64,000 nucleotides of DNA from Aquincolibacterium sp964606385 (GCA_964606385.1 CAZSFZ010000001.1:62001-126000); one strand, 5' to 3'; shown: positions 24,598 to 33,536, counted from the first letter of the stretch. Program-made: numbers and translations. The notes: a model not told the origin generated them from the letters alone.

Positions 24598-24806
24598 CGA
24601 TGATCCCAAAAAAAGAAGAGAATGATAAAAAAGCGATCTGGAAGGCGCTCTGAACCTCATGGGACGCGCGACATCCCGCCCTCTGATCCGGCGCAAGGTC
24701 GGGTATATTAGCACAGCTTCACGTGAACGCACAAGTGCGGTTCCGGCCGGGCAACGGCGGGCAAATCATTCTTTACAGGAGCCCGATCGAAGCGTAAACT
24801 TGACAC
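24598..24806. other. Remaining divergent intergenic space left of the HAD gene
   Basis: This completes a 337-base stretch (24470-24806) without a protein gene. Apart from the tRNA promoter, repeat F and the tRNA fragment it contains one good promoter at its right end (24772-24800). The central part has a TATATT at 24696 without a convincing -35. No further RNA gene is apparent. Confidence 0.5.
24772..24800 (+). promoter_or_regulatory. Promoter abutting the HAD gene start (likely leaderless)
   Basis: -35 TTTACA (24772-24777), 17-base spacer, -10 TAAACT (24795-24800), then TGACAC and the ATG at 24807. No Shine-Dalgarno sequence is placed to serve this start. Confidence 0.6.
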
Positions 24807-25796
24807 ATGAAACGGAAGGTTCCTTCAAAAATCCCCGCGCGTCCTCCGGTTGAAAAAGTTCAAGCCGACGCTATTATTTTTGATATCGACAATGTCCTTG
24901 TAGATACCCGTCAATCGTATCTGGAGGCCATCCGGAACACCGTCGAGCTCTACCTGACCCACGGCCCCATTCCTTTTTTCAGCCGCTCCCCAACCGCGAA
25001 ATTCCCGAGCCTGATCACGCCTGAAGATGTGGACCAATTCAAGCTCCTGGGAGGTTTGAACGACGATTGGGACTGCTGCTACGGCATGCTGGTGTATCTT
25101 TTGTCGCTTCCGGTCAAAAACAGGACCCTGGACGCGCTCAAAAAAGCGATCGCCATCGAAAAATTCGCCAAAAGCGTCAAGGAAAGGCCCCTGCGGGTCT
25201 CGGGGATCACCGCCCTTTGCGGCCGGCCGACGACCGTTACGATCGAAAAGGTGGCCCGGATCTTCCAGGAGGTCTATCTCGGCAAGGATATTTTCCCCCG
25301 CCTGACCATGAACAAGATGCGTTACTGGAAAAAGCGCGGCCTGATCCACCGCGAAAAACTGATCTTTAAGCGTCCGGTCCTGGAAAAACTCAAGCATCAC
25401 GGTCTGAAACTCGGGATCGCGACCGGCCGCCCCCTTTATGAGGCCGCCCACGCGCTCAAAAATTTCGGGATCGCCGATCTTTTTGACGCGATGACCACCA
25501 TGGATGATGTCAAAAAAGAAGAACGGGAAAAAAAGGAATCCTTGAGAAAGCCCCATCCCTTTTCGCTGCTCAAGACCGCCCAGGCGCTCGGGCCCAAGAA
25601 AAAATTCCTTTATGTCGGCGACCTTCCGGATGATGTCCTGGCCGCCAACCGCGCGAAAGCCTCGATCTCGATCCGTTCGGTCGCCTTTCCGATGCTCGCC
25701 GCCAATCCTTTCCAGGCGGAAAAAGAACTCGAGGCTGTCAAACCCGACTTTTTGATCCGCACCCCCGCCGATCTCTGCCGCTTGCTGAAAATCTAG
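24807..25796 (+). CDS. HAD-superfamily hydrolase, IA subfamily
   Basis: A 329-residue HAD phosphatase-like protein. Motif I is IIFDIDNVLVDTRQSY (Asp nucleophiles near 30 and 32), motif II is LGIATGRP, motif III a Lys near KPHPFSLL, and motif IV is FLYVGDLPDDVLAANRA. The DNVLVDT-SYxEAI opening resembles the HAD-IA hypothetical group 1 (TIGR01548), often seen near histidine genes, but none is here. A large central insert (about residues 50-190) may form the cap. Substrate unknown. Likely leaderless start. Confidence 0.87.
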   Translation: MKRKVPSKIPARPPVEKVQADAIIFDIDNVLVDTRQSYLEAIRNTVELYLTHGPIPFFSRSPTAKFPSLITPEDVDQFKLLGGLNDDWDCCYGMLVYLLSLPVKNRTLDALKKAIAIEKFAKSVKERPLRVSGITALCGRPTTVTIEKVARIFQEVYLGKDIFPRLTMNKMRYWKKRGLIHREKLIFKRPVLEKLKHHGLKLGIATGRPLYEAAHALKNFGIADLFDAMTTMDDVKKEEREKKESLRKPHPFSLLKTAQALGPKKKFLYVGDLPDDVLAANRAKASISIRSVAFPMLAANPFQAEKELEAVKPDFLIRTPADLCRLLKI

Positions 25797-25888
25797 GTTT
25801 TTCCCGACTCTCCGATTGCTTTTCAACCATCCCGCAGTTAAAATCCGTCGGGCGTAATATTTTTTTGAAGATCATCCCCGGGGAGACC

Positions 25889-26701
25889 ATGAGACTTTTT
25901 TTACCGGCCTGCTTTCTCTTTTGGATCTTGGCCGCGCCCGCTTTGCTTCGCGCTGAATTCCAGGAGATCCCCCTGACCGCGGATGAATTGGCCTGCCTCC
26001 AGCAAACGATCTTTTTCAATGAATGCTCCGGCCGCGTCGAACGGATGCTTACCTGGAATGCCGACGAGGCTTTTCCTTCGTTCGGCCTGGGGCATTTCAT
26101 CTGGTACCCGCAAGGCACAAAAGGCCCTTACCAGGACGCCTTCCCCGCTTTTCTTTCATTTCTGGAGGCACAGCAAACGGAGATCCCGGTGTGGATTAAG
26201 GCCCTTCCCAAACGGGAGGCCCCGTGGCAAACCCGCGAAGAATTCTTAAATGACCTAGGCAGCGAACGCATGGCGCAGCTCCGGGATTTCCTCGACAAGA
26301 CCCGGGGGTTCCAAACCCAGTTCATTATCCACAGGACCAAAGGCGTGCTTCCCCGGATGCTGGCGACGCTTCCTGAAGGGAAACGGGCCGAGATCGAATT
26401 GAAATTCAAGGAGATCGCGGCGGCCCCGAACGGCATGTTCGCGTTGATCGACTACGTGAATTTTAAAGGCGAAGGGATTCTCGAAACGGAAAGGACCCAG
26501 GGGCAGGGCTGGGGACTTCTTCAGGTCCTGGAAACCATGCAACTTCCCGAGAAAGAAGAGGACTCGCTCAAGGAGTTCGTGGAAGCGGCCAAAAAAGTCC
26601 TTGAGAACAGAGTCAAGAACGCGCCGCCCGAAAAGGATTGCTCAAAACGCCTGAAGGGTTGGAAAACGCGGGTCAAAAATTACCTGAAGATCAAATGCTA
26701 G
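25889..26701 (+). CDS. Secreted protein of unknown function (NECSG...GHFIWY family)
   Basis: A 270-residue protein with a signal peptide (about 1-21). I recall similar hypothetical proteins in other Gram-negative bacteria, sharing FFNECSGRVERMLTWN and FPSFGLGHFIWYP near the N terminus, but no function is established that I know of. The conserved Glu, Trp-Asn and His residues suggest a small-molecule or glycan-binding site, which is inference. GGGGAG precedes the ATG at 25889; a TTG eight codons earlier is less likely. It is convergent with lptF-like. Confidence 0.8.
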   Translation: MRLFLPACFLFWILAAPALLRAEFQEIPLTADELACLQQTIFFNECSGRVERMLTWNADEAFPSFGLGHFIWYPQGTKGPYQDAFPAFLSFLEAQQTEIPVWIKALPKREAPWQTREEFLNDLGSERMAQLRDFLDKTRGFQTQFIIHRTKGVLPRMLATLPEGKRAEIELKFKEIAAAPNGMFALIDYVNFKGEGILETERTQGQGWGLLQVLETMQLPEKEEDSLKEFVEAAKKVLENRVKNAPPEKDCSKRLKGWKTRVKNYLKIKC

Positions 26702-26717
26702 CGGCAGCCCGACGCGT

Positions 26718-27797
26718 TCAGGACAAAATGGCCTTACGCAGCAGCACCACGCCGATCCCGATCAGGATGATATTCGGAAGCCAAAGGCTCAGCATGGGAG
26801 GCAGGCCGCCCCGTGACGCGATGGATTGAGCGATGGCGAAAAGGATGTAATAGACGCTTGTTGCGGCCATCGAGATCCCGAAACTGATCACCACTTCCCC
26901 ACGCTTCACGATCGTCGCGATCGGGATCCCGATAAAGACGAACACCAGGCACCCGAAGGCGAACGCGATCCTTTGATGAAAGACCGTCCAAAGGGCCCGC
27001 CTTTCTTTTTTCTCGGGTTTTTCGGAAACATCCACCAGGATCTCCGCAAGCGTCTTGTCCTTCTTCTTTTTCACCATGTCCCGGATATCATCTTCCCCCA
27101 GCGTCGGGAATTTGTAGGTCTTGAACTGAACAGATTGGATGCCTTTGTCCTGGGATTCCGAAACGCTTCCGTTGAAAAGAACGACTTCCAGCTGCCCGGT
27201 CTTCGCGTCCATCTCGATCTTGCCGCTTTCGGCGACGATCGTCCGGACAGGATTTTCCGAATCGACTCCCTCGTGGGCCACGATATCCTTCATCTCATCC
27301 CCTTCGACGCGTTTGGCGAGAAAAAGAATGCTCGGGCTGATCCTCACGAAACGTCCGGGCTCGATGAGCGCCATCGGGTGCTGCATGGCCATCCGCTTGG
27401 TGGCACGCCGGAATTCATAACGGGCAAACGGCCCAACCTGATCGTTAAAAACGAACATGAGAATGCTAAGTGCGAACCCTAGAACGAGGGGCGGCATCAT
27501 GAACTTCAAGGGGTGGACCCCCGAGGCTTTCATGGCGCGGAATTCATTGTGCTGGGAAAAACTTCCGAACACGATCAAAACGCCCGTCAAAAGGCTCATC
27601 GGCGCGGTGTAGCTTATGATCGATGGGACGATGAGCAGCATGACATAAAGCGTCTGCGTGAAAGGCACTCCGCGGCCGATGATCATGTCCGCGGCCTTCA
27701 CCAAATACCCCGCCATAAAGATGAAACTCAGCACCGCGAAGCAGAGCAGGCAGGGCAGAAGCAGTTCTTTTAAAACATAACGCTGAAGAATTTTCAT
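26718..27797 (-). CDS. LptF/LptG family permease (LPS transport)
   Basis: A 359-residue YjgP/YjgQ protein, the membrane part of the LptB2FG transporter that extracts lipopolysaccharide from the inner membrane. Six transmembrane helices fit the layout (three near 12-110, three near 270-355) around a periplasmic beta-jellyroll domain. Motifs include LKELLLPCLLCF, EFRAMKASGVHPLKFM and HQRIAFAFGCLVFVFIGIPIA. Only one permease gene is here, so its partner must be elsewhere. It supports a diderm cell with LPS. Confidence 0.92.
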   Translation of the reverse strand: MKILQRYVLKELLLPCLLCFAVLSFIFMAGYLVKAADMIIGRGVPFTQTLYVMLLIVPSIISYTAPMSLLTGVLIVFGSFSQHNEFRAMKASGVHPLKFMMPPLVLGFALSILMFVFNDQVGPFARYEFRRATKRMAMQHPMALIEPGRFVRISPSILFLAKRVEGDEMKDIVAHEGVDSENPVRTIVAESGKIEMDAKTGQLEVVLFNGSVSESQDKGIQSVQFKTYKFPTLGEDDIRDMVKKKKDKTLAEILVDVSEKPEKKERRALWTVFHQRIAFAFGCLVFVFIGIPIATIVKRGEVVISFGISMAATSVYYILFAIAQSIASRGGLPPMLSLWLPNIILIGIGVVLLRKAILS

Positions 27798-27847
27798 ATT
27801 AAGGATTTCTCAGGATTTAAGGTTTGATAAGACCGGAATCAGAGACA

Positions 27848-27876
27848 AGGATAGAAGCCCTCTCCCTCTTTGTCAA
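27848..27876 (-). promoter_or_regulatory. Promoter of the LptF/G gene
   Basis: Minus strand: -35 TTGACA (27876-27871), 17-base spacer, -10 TATCCT (27853-27848). The -35 box overlaps the stop codon of the upstream CcdA-thioredoxin gene. The ATG is 50 bases downstream. Confidence 0.6.
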
Positions 27877-29090
27877 CCCTTCACCGGATCTTCGATGTGT
27901 TTTCCCAATTCGGAAGCGCGGAGGGCCTCGATAAATTCTCCGGGCATGATAAAGCCGATCATGCGCAAGGCGGAGACCTCGATGCCTTTTCCATCCAGGA
28001 AAATGACCGTTGGCACGCCAAAAACGTCGAAAAGGCGGATCAGTTCCCGGACCTCTTCGTCATCCGCGGAGGTGGCATCTACCTTGATCTTGCGGAAATT
28101 CCGGAGCGCCGCCTGGACTTTCTTGTCTGAATAGGTGAATTGATCGAGCTCGTGGCACGGGATACACCAGTCCGCGTAAAAGTCGAGGATCACGGGCTGC
28201 CCCTGGGCACTGGCCTCCTGGAGGATGCCTTCGCGGTATTGTTCCCACTTCATACCGTGCGGCATAAACAGGAAATAAAGACCAATCAGGATCGCGAGTG
28301 TTCCCACGATCCATTGGAAGACGATGAATTTTTTGACGAGGTGCGCCGAACGCTCGATCCAGCCGAGGTAGAGCCCTCCCGCCACAAAAGCCCCCGGCAC
28401 GATCCAGGTCACGAACGGCCATTTAAAAGCGGCCGCGATGTAAAAGATCCCGAAAGTCAAAAGCACCACGCCCATCAACCGTTCGAACCAGACAAGCCAG
28501 GACCCCGACTTCGGCAATTTCGCGAGAAGACCGGAATAGGTTCCCAGCACCAGGTAAGGAAGCCCGAGCCCGAGCGCCATCACGAAGAAAAGAGAAAAAC
28601 CGAACACCATGCTTTGCTGGGAGCTTACGAAAGCCAGCAACGTGAGAACGGCAGGCCCCATGCACGGAGCCGCCACGATCCCCACCAGAAGCCCCGAAAT
28701 GAAATAGCTGAACAAGGCGCCTTTAGAAGTGCCGTGATGAGACGGCATCATCCAGGAAGGCAGCCGGAACTGATAAAGCCCGAACATGCTGAACGCAAGC
28801 CAGATCACAAGAGCGCCGGTCGCAAGCTGCACCCAGAAATTCTGGAGCCACTCGCCGAAGAAACCTCCCGTCATGGCGGCCGCGACCCCGAGCACGCTGT
28901 ACATGGTGACCATGCCGAGCACGTACGCGAGAGCCCTCACAAAACCGTGGCGGTGGGTTTCATGGCCCGACCGGCGGAAAAGAGAGATCGTGATGGAAAG
29001 CATGGGATAGACGCACGGCGTCAGGTTCAGGCCGAGGCCTAGAAAGAATACACTGACGAATATGAGAGGCGACTGGCTTAATTCAGTCAC
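27873..29090 (-). CDS. CcdA-thioredoxin fusion (DsbD-like, no alpha domain)
   Basis: A 405-residue membrane protein. An N-terminal CcdA-type domain of about eight helices (LNLTPCVYPML near 21-31 and APCMGPAVLTL near 140) is fused to a C-terminal thioredoxin domain with WCIPCHEL. It is like DsbD but lacks the N-terminal periplasmic DsbD-alpha domain, a form found in many bacteria. It should carry electrons from cytosolic thioredoxin to periplasmic targets. The start is a GTG at 29090. No cytochrome c maturation genes are near. Confidence 0.92.
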   Translation of the reverse strand: MTELSQSPLIFVSVFFLGLGLNLTPCVYPMLSITISLFRRSGHETHRHGFVRALAYVLGMVTMYSVLGVAAAMTGGFFGEWLQNFWVQLATGALVIWLAFSMFGLYQFRLPSWMMPSHHGTSKGALFSYFISGLLVGIVAAPCMGPAVLTLLAFVSSQQSMVFGFSLFFVMALGLGLPYLVLGTYSGLLAKLPKSGSWLVWFERLMGVVLLTFGIFYIAAAFKWPFVTWIVPGAFVAGGLYLGWIERSAHLVKKFIVFQWIVGTLAILIGLYFLFMPHGMKWEQYREGILQEASAQGQPVILDFYADWCIPCHELDQFTYSDKKVQAALRNFRKIKVDATSADDEEVRELIRLFDVFGVPTVIFLDGKGIEVSALRMIGFIMPGEFIEALRASELGKHIEDPVKG

Positions 29091-29117
29091 GATAGATAAG
29101 TCCTATATGATTCGTTT

Positions 29118-29187
29118 ATTCGTTCCACGGGCCACGCTCCACGCAGTTCTTTCGTCGTGGCCTCGTGGGGCGTGGATCGTGTCCCGT
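29118..29187. repeat. Palindromic intergenic repeat A, copy 2
   Basis: Imperfect inverted repeat between the CcdA-thioredoxin gene and the RNase H-like gene. It carries CCACGGGCCACG (29125-29136) and GCGTGGATCGTG (29170-29181), the same words as copies 1 and 3. Confidence 0.8.
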
Positions 29188-29191
29188 AATT

Positions 29192-29815
29192 TTAAAAGAG
29201 GCTCGTCGGGAAATCCGTTTGTTGCGCTTTTTTCTGTTTGTTCAGAAAATTCTCCGCCGTTTTTTTCCAGTTCACCGGAACCTCATAGGTCTTGTAATCC
29301 CAAGTCGACGTAAAAAGGATCTTCCCTTCCCGGCAGCCGTATTCATAAACATCCCTGGTCAGGCGGACGTCATCGCAGCAGTATTTCTTCAGCTCGTCCA
29401 TTTTGCCTTCCTTGAACAGCACGAGCGCCTCGGCGCCGTCGCCCGATTTTCCTTCTTTAAGCGTCGCGCGCGCGACGCTGTCGAGGCTCACCCGGTGGCC
29501 CCGGACTTTTTCGATATCATCCAGAAGGTCCAGAACCGGAAACTGTTCGACCGACTTAAAGATGTAGGGCTGAAGAACCGGCATGTCAAAACGGCGGATG
29601 TTAAACCCGATCATAAGGTCAACATCCTGGAGCCGCTGTTCGAGCTTCATGAGGTCTTTTTCTTCGTACGAAACGTATTCCCCTGTCAGGTAGTCATAAA
29701 CGCAGGCAACGGAGATTTTGAGCTTGGAAAGGCTCATCGCCTTCGATTTTCCGACCTCCTTGAAAGACTTTTGGGTCTCCAGGTCCAGGACGAGTATGTT
29801 TTTACTTTCTTTCAT
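29192..29815 (-). CDS. RNase H-like DEDD exonuclease-type protein (YprB-like)
   Basis: A 207-residue DnaQ/YprB-like fold. The four acidic positions are visible: LDLET near the N terminus (Asp-x-Glu), FNIRRFDMP near residue 94, and YCCDDVRLTRDVYE near 165, where Asp170-type residues follow a Tyr. This is the RNase_H_2 group, 3'-5' exonuclease-like. A GAGAGAAC sequence precedes the ATG. No helicase or polymerase partner is adjacent. Substrate is unknown. Confidence 0.87.
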   Translation of the reverse strand: MKESKNILVLDLETQKSFKEVGKSKAMSLSKLKISVACVYDYLTGEYVSYEEKDLMKLEQRLQDVDLMIGFNIRRFDMPVLQPYIFKSVEQFPVLDLLDDIEKVRGHRVSLDSVARATLKEGKSGDGAEALVLFKEGKMDELKKYCCDDVRLTRDVYEYGCREGKILFTSTWDYKTYEVPVNWKKTAENFLNKQKKAQQTDFPTSLF

Positions 29816-29831
29816 GTTCTCTCAGATCTTT

Positions 29832-30749
29832 TCAGCGTTGATGGGAACTCAGGAGATCACGGATCGCTTTGACCGTTTGCGGCGCTTCGGGACCCTTCGC
29901 GGCCCCTTCATGTTTCAGGAATTCCTGGTAGGCATCCGCGGCACCCCGCGTATCCAGCTTCACGGCTTTTTTATAATCGGAAAGGGCCGCCGTAAAGTCT
30001 CCCGTCCTGAAAAACGCCAGGGCCCGGTCATAATAAGCCCAGCTGTATTTGGAGTCCAGCGAAAGCGCTTTCGTGTCATCCTCGATCGCTTTCTTAAGAT
30101 CCCCCATCTCCTGATAGGCCCACGCCCGGTCACAATAAGCGCTGACGTTCTTGGGATCGAGCTCAAGCGACTTGTCATAATCAAGGACCGCCTGATCGAA
30201 GACCTTTTTCGACAAGTACGCCTTGCCGCGCAAATAATAATCCGAGCCGGTACTGGACGCCCCGCGGATCTCAATGACTTTTCGGAAGTCGGAGAGGGCG
30301 GGATCGAAATCCCCTTTCCGGGAATAAATGATCCCGCGGCCCGAATAGGCCGGAGCAAGGTCCGGTTTTATTTTGATAGCTTCGGTGTAATCCGAAAGGG
30401 CCCGGTCCAGATCTTTCCTGGCATCATAAAGGCTCGCCCGATAAAAATAGGCCTCCGGCAGCGGCTTGAGTTCCAAAGCCTTATTGAAATCCGCGAAGGC
30501 CTTGTCGCCTTTTCCTTTCGTGTAGTACATGAGCCCGCGGCTGTAATAAGCCTCCGCGAAATCCGGCTTTGCTTCAATGGCCCTGCTGAATTCCTTGATC
30601 GCCGCGCCGGGCTTTCCTTTTTGACCATACTCGACGCCCTTCACATAGATCTCATTGGCGGATTCAGCGCTGTAAGCACAGGGATTCCCGAGGAGTAATG
30701 CCAACATGCCCACGCTTAATAATTTTTTAAAGGATCCGTACTGTTTCAT
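29832..30749 (-). CDS. Exported TPR-repeat protein
   Basis: A 305-residue protein with an N-terminal signal peptide (SVGMLALLLGNPCAYS) followed by about seven tandem tetratricopeptide repeats (for example PDFAEAYYSRGLMYYTKGKG and SWAYYDRALAFFRTGDF). It should be periplasmic or membrane anchored and act in protein assembly. AAGGAG precedes the ATG. It lies one base after the HAD hydrolase gene, so these two and the secreted TPR gene at 31457 probably form one operon. Confidence 0.88.
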   Translation of the reverse strand: MKQYGSFKKLLSVGMLALLLGNPCAYSAESANEIYVKGVEYGQKGKPGAAIKEFSRAIEAKPDFAEAYYSRGLMYYTKGKGDKAFADFNKALELKPLPEAYFYRASLYDARKDLDRALSDYTEAIKIKPDLAPAYSGRGIIYSRKGDFDPALSDFRKVIEIRGASSTGSDYYLRGKAYLSKKVFDQAVLDYDKSLELDPKNVSAYCDRAWAYQEMGDLKKAIEDDTKALSLDSKYSWAYYDRALAFFRTGDFTAALSDYKKAVKLDTRGAADAYQEFLKHEGAAKGPEAPQTVKAIRDLLSSHQR

Positions 30750-30750
30750 T

Positions 30751-31473
30751 TCAGATCAACTCCTTCAGATCACGGACCACGGTCACTAAATCCTGGTGAT
30801 CCTTGGTTAAAGTTCCGTGCCGGTCCGAGCGATCGAGCCAGATCGCCTTGATGCCGGCAAGATGCGCGCCCCGGACATCGTCTTCCAAACTATCACCGAT
30901 ATGGACCACCTCCTTGGCGGCAACGCCGGCTTGCTTCAACGCTTCCTCGAAGATCTTTGGATTGGGTTTCGCCGCGCCGAACACGGCGGAAATAACCTTG
31001 AAATCAAAGAACCCGTCGATCCCGAGCCCCTGGCATAATTTCAAAAGACGGCTGTCCCAGTTCGACACCATGCCGAGAATGAATTTCTTTTTTTTGAGAG
31101 CATGGAGCACTTCTTCGACTTCCGGATAAAGTTTCCAGACCCCCGGTTCCGCGAAAAGATCATGCAGCTCGTCAAAGAACGGATCAAAAGCCTTGAGCCC
31201 CTCAAAATCCTTAAAAACCGCGGTCACGATCTTGCGCCAGAATTCTTTTTCGATCTTTTCATCCGAGTGGCTCCGCAGGTCCCCGATCCCGTCATGCTGG
31301 CTCCACACCCTCCGGAACGCCGCTTCCACTTCTTTCGCGCCCACTTTACATCCGTGCTTTGCGGCCACGGTGCTGTAATAGTGACCTACCGAGGGGAACG
31401 GACGGAAAAGGGTTCCGCCGGCGTCAAAAAAAATCGCCCGGGTCCCCGCGGGGATCTTACAAGCTTGAGCCAC
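30751..31473 (-). CDS. HAD-superfamily hydrolase (HDHD3/REG2-like)
   Basis: A 240-residue HAD phosphatase-like protein. Motif I is AIFFDAGGTLFRPF, motif II MVSNWDSRL, motif III KPNPKIFE and motif IV VVHIGDSLEDDVRGA. Helical C1 cap between motifs I and II. The start is the GTG at 31473, preceded by GGGGAGGACC; a longer reading from an ATG at 31506 would lie inside the upstream gene. It overlaps that gene by 17 bases. Likely a cytosolic phosphomonoesterase; substrate not predictable. Confidence 0.88.
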   Translation of the reverse strand: MAQACKIPAGTRAIFFDAGGTLFRPFPSVGHYYSTVAAKHGCKVGAKEVEAAFRRVWSQHDGIGDLRSHSDEKIEKEFWRKIVTAVFKDFEGLKAFDPFFDELHDLFAEPGVWKLYPEVEEVLHALKKKKFILGMVSNWDSRLLKLCQGLGIDGFFDFKVISAVFGAAKPNPKIFEEALKQAGVAAKEVVHIGDSLEDDVRGAHLAGIKAIWLDRSDRHGTLTKDHQDLVTVVRDLKELI

Positions 31474-32296
31474 TTTGGTCCTCCCCGCCGCCACCGCCGC
31501 CGCCAAAAGTCTGCATCAGGGCTTGCCCCAATGCCGGGATCGCCTGTTCCATGCCACCCTGATTCTGCGAATAAGGATCACGTCCCAGTGCGGCCGCCGT
31601 TTGGGGATCCGTAACCCCCATCATTCCGGGCATCCCAAGGGACGCACTGCTCCCCTTTTCCGGGGTCTTCCGCTTCACATCGATCTCGCGGATCGCTTCC
31701 TGGATATCCGGGTTGTTGTAGTCGAGCTCACGAGCTTTCAGGTAGGCTTCTTTAGCCTCATCAAAAAAACCCTGCTCCTCGTAAACCGCACCGATCTGCA
31801 TCCAGAGAGCGCATAAAAGCAGCCGGTCCTCTTCCGTGTCGCAGAGCCTGATCGCTTTCTTGAGTTCTTCGCGCGCGCGCTCCATCTGCCCCAGCCGCTT
31901 GTAAACCACTCCCAGATTATAATGCGCGATCTTGTCCTGAGGCCGGATCATCAAGACCTTTTCAAGCGCGTCCCGGCTTTTCATCAGCCATTCCCGGTAT
32001 TGCGTGCCTTTTTGGGTGCGCGTCCGGTCAAAAAGCGTGGCGTAGATCGCGGAAAGTTCATAATAGAGGTCCGCGTTCGCGGCATCCATGCCAAGTTTGG
32101 CTTTGAGTTCCCGCTCCATCGCGATCAGCTCCGCCTCGGTCATGCTGGAAAGGTCCTTGGTGGTCTCTTCGTGGGGTTCCATGGAGTCCATGGGTTCCAT
32201 GTTTTCATACGCGCAGAACCCGGGAGAAGGGATCTGAAAGGTCAAAAGGACGAGGAAGGCGATAAGGTTTCTTTTAAAGACCACGGAAATTCTCAA
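31457..32296 (-). CDS. Exported TPR protein with Gly-rich tail
   Basis: A 279-residue protein with a signal peptide (about 1-29), then three to four tetratricopeptide repeats (KIAHYNLGVVYKRLGQMERA, then EEQGFFDEAKEAYLKA) and a low-complexity C terminus ending in a run of glycines. The start codon appears to be TTG at 32296, preceded by GAGGG; a GTG four codons later is also possible. It overlaps the genes on both sides (23 and 17 bases). Role unknown, probably periplasmic. Confidence 0.82.
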   Translation of the reverse strand: MRISVVFKRNLIAFLVLLTFQIPSPGFCAYENMEPMDSMEPHEETTKDLSSMTEAELIAMERELKAKLGMDAANADLYYELSAIYATLFDRTRTQKGTQYREWLMKSRDALEKVLMIRPQDKIAHYNLGVVYKRLGQMERAREELKKAIRLCDTEEDRLLLCALWMQIGAVYEEQGFFDEAKEAYLKARELDYNNPDIQEAIREIDVKRKTPEKGSSASLGMPGMMGVTDPQTAAALGRDPYSQNQGGMEQAIPALGQALMQTFGGGGGGGEDQSGSSL

Positions 32297-32660
32297 GTCC
32301 CTCAGGAGGACCGGAAAGTTTGACGCGCGCGATGCGGCGGATCAGAAGGCTGCTTTTCTCACCTTCCACATAATCGATCGTCACCACCTGGCCAGCGCGA
32401 AGCTCGCCGAGCTGGTCGATCCCACTCAGTCCGCTCTGCCCGTCCATGAAGAAAGTAAGGTGCTCGATCTCTTTGGTGGCGGGATGCCGGAAATCCACAT
32501 CCAGGCTTCTCCCGTCCTCCGCCACTTTCACCACATGAGCGGACAGCGTCTTCATGACGGGTTCCGCGGCGTGAAGGCACAGGGGCGCCATCATGAGCGC
32601 CGCAAGGAGAAAAACGCTTCGCTTAAACGCGGGTCTTGAGGAATTCCAGGACTTTTTCAT
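32274..32660 (-). CDS. Small exported protein, unknown
   Basis: About 128 residues: a signal peptide (SVFLLAALMMAPLCLHA) followed by a roughly 90-residue beta-rich domain (LSAHVVKVAEDGRSLDVDF, GQVVTIDYVEGEK). The pattern of a short strand, HPATKEIEHLTF and VTIDYVE resembles an OB-like or DUF-type bacterial small periplasmic domain, which I do not recognise. The start is uncertain: ATG at 32660 lies 36 bases inside tpx and lacks a clear ribosome-binding site. It overlaps the next gene by 23 bases. Confidence 0.7.
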   Translation of the reverse strand: MKKSWNSSRPAFKRSVFLLAALMMAPLCLHAAEPVMKTLSAHVVKVAEDGRSLDVDFRHPATKEIEHLTFFMDGQSGLSGIDQLGELRAGQVVTIDYVEGEKSSLLIRRIARVKLSGPPEGLENFRGL

Positions 32661-33141
32661 AATTGGGATGCGTGGTGATCTCTTTGACGTATTCAACGTA
32701 TTGGATCTTGTCATCCGGCCCGACCACAAAGATCGCCCGAGACAGGAATTTCAGCTCTTTAATGAAAACGCCATAGGCATAGCCGAAGTTATGGTCCTGA
32801 TAATCAGACAGCATCCGGATCTTGTCGGTCTTCGCGAGCTTGCACCATCTCCCTTGAGCGAAGGGAAGGTCCATGCTGACGCCAAAGACCGCGATGCTTT
32901 CAGGAAGCTTGGAGGCTTCTTCATTGAAACGCCTCGTCTGCATGTCGCAAACCGGCGTATCGATCGAAGGCACCACGCTGATGAGCCTTGTTTTTCCTTT
33001 GGAATCGGCAAGTGTCACCGGCTTCAAATTCGTATCGACCAGATGGAAATCCGGGGCTTTGTCCCCCGCCTTGAGTTCGGGCCCGACGAGGGTCAGCGGA
33101 TTGCCTTGAAAGGTGACTGCATTCGTTCGTTCCTGCGACAT
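32623..33141 (-). CDS. tpx: Thiol peroxidase
   Basis: Tpx (172 residues) is an atypical 2-Cys peroxiredoxin that reduces hydrogen peroxide and alkyl hydroperoxides with thioredoxin as donor. Peroxidatic Cys65 sits in SIDTPVCDMQT and resolving Cys100 in GRWCKL, 35 residues apart as in E. coli Tpx (Cys61 and Cys95). E. coli Tpx is periplasm-targeted by older reports but cytosolic by function; here no signal peptide is seen. CAGGAGGATCCC precedes the ATG. Confidence 0.96.
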   Translation of the reverse strand: MSQERTNAVTFQGNPLTLVGPELKAGDKAPDFHLVDTNLKPVTLADSKGKTRLISVVPSIDTPVCDMQTRRFNEEASKLPESIAVFGVSMDLPFAQGRWCKLAKTDKIRMLSDYQDHNFGYAYGVFIKELKFLSRAIFVVGPDDKIQYVEYVKEITTHPNYEKVLEFLKTRV

Positions 33142-33158
33142 GGGATCCTCCTGAAATT

Positions 33159-33530
33159 TTAAGAACGTTTTTTGCGAGGCTTGGAATAACTGACGCTGAT
33201 CACGGTATGAATACCGCCGCGGACATTGAAATCCGCGTCGATCTCCATCCGGCGGGGCTTCGTCGCGCGAACAAGGTCATCCAGGATCTCGTTCGTGACC
33301 TTCTCATGGAAAGCCCCTTCGTTACGGTAGCTCCAGAGGTAAAGCTTCAGGCTCTTGAGCTCCACGCAGAAGTCATCGGGGATATAACGGATGCGGATCT
33401 CCGCGAAATCCGGCTGCCCGGTCTTCGGACAAAGACAGGTGAACTCCGGACATTCGATATTAATGGTGTAATCGCGCCCCGGATAGGGGTTCTTAAAGAT
33501 CTCGAGTTTTTTAGACGGCTGTGAAGGCAT
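33159..33530 (-). CDS. queF: NADPH-dependent 7-cyano-7-deazaguanine reductase
   Basis: QueF (123 residues, the unimodular short form) reduces preQ0 to preQ1 for queuosine in tRNA. Catalytic Cys34 in LCPKTGQPD, Asp41 and the substrate-binding Glu57 in VELKSLK are visible, with YRNEGAFHEKV. The start chosen at 33530 fits the family; a longer in-frame reading upstream has no family support. It has no ribosome-binding site and a -10 box ends six bases in front, so it is probably leaderless. Confidence 0.95.
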   Translation of the reverse strand: MPSQPSKKLEIFKNPYPGRDYTINIECPEFTCLCPKTGQPDFAEIRIRYIPDDFCVELKSLKLYLWSYRNEGAFHEKVTNEILDDLVRATKPRRMEIDADFNVRGGIHTVISVSYSKPRKKRS

Positions 33531-33536
33531 GGGTAA

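Noticed and set aside
30751..31506. ATG start at 31506 for the HAD gene
   Set aside because: The first residues would be Ala/Gly-rich and read from the Gly tail of the upstream gene, while a strong GGGGAGG sits before the GTG at 31473.
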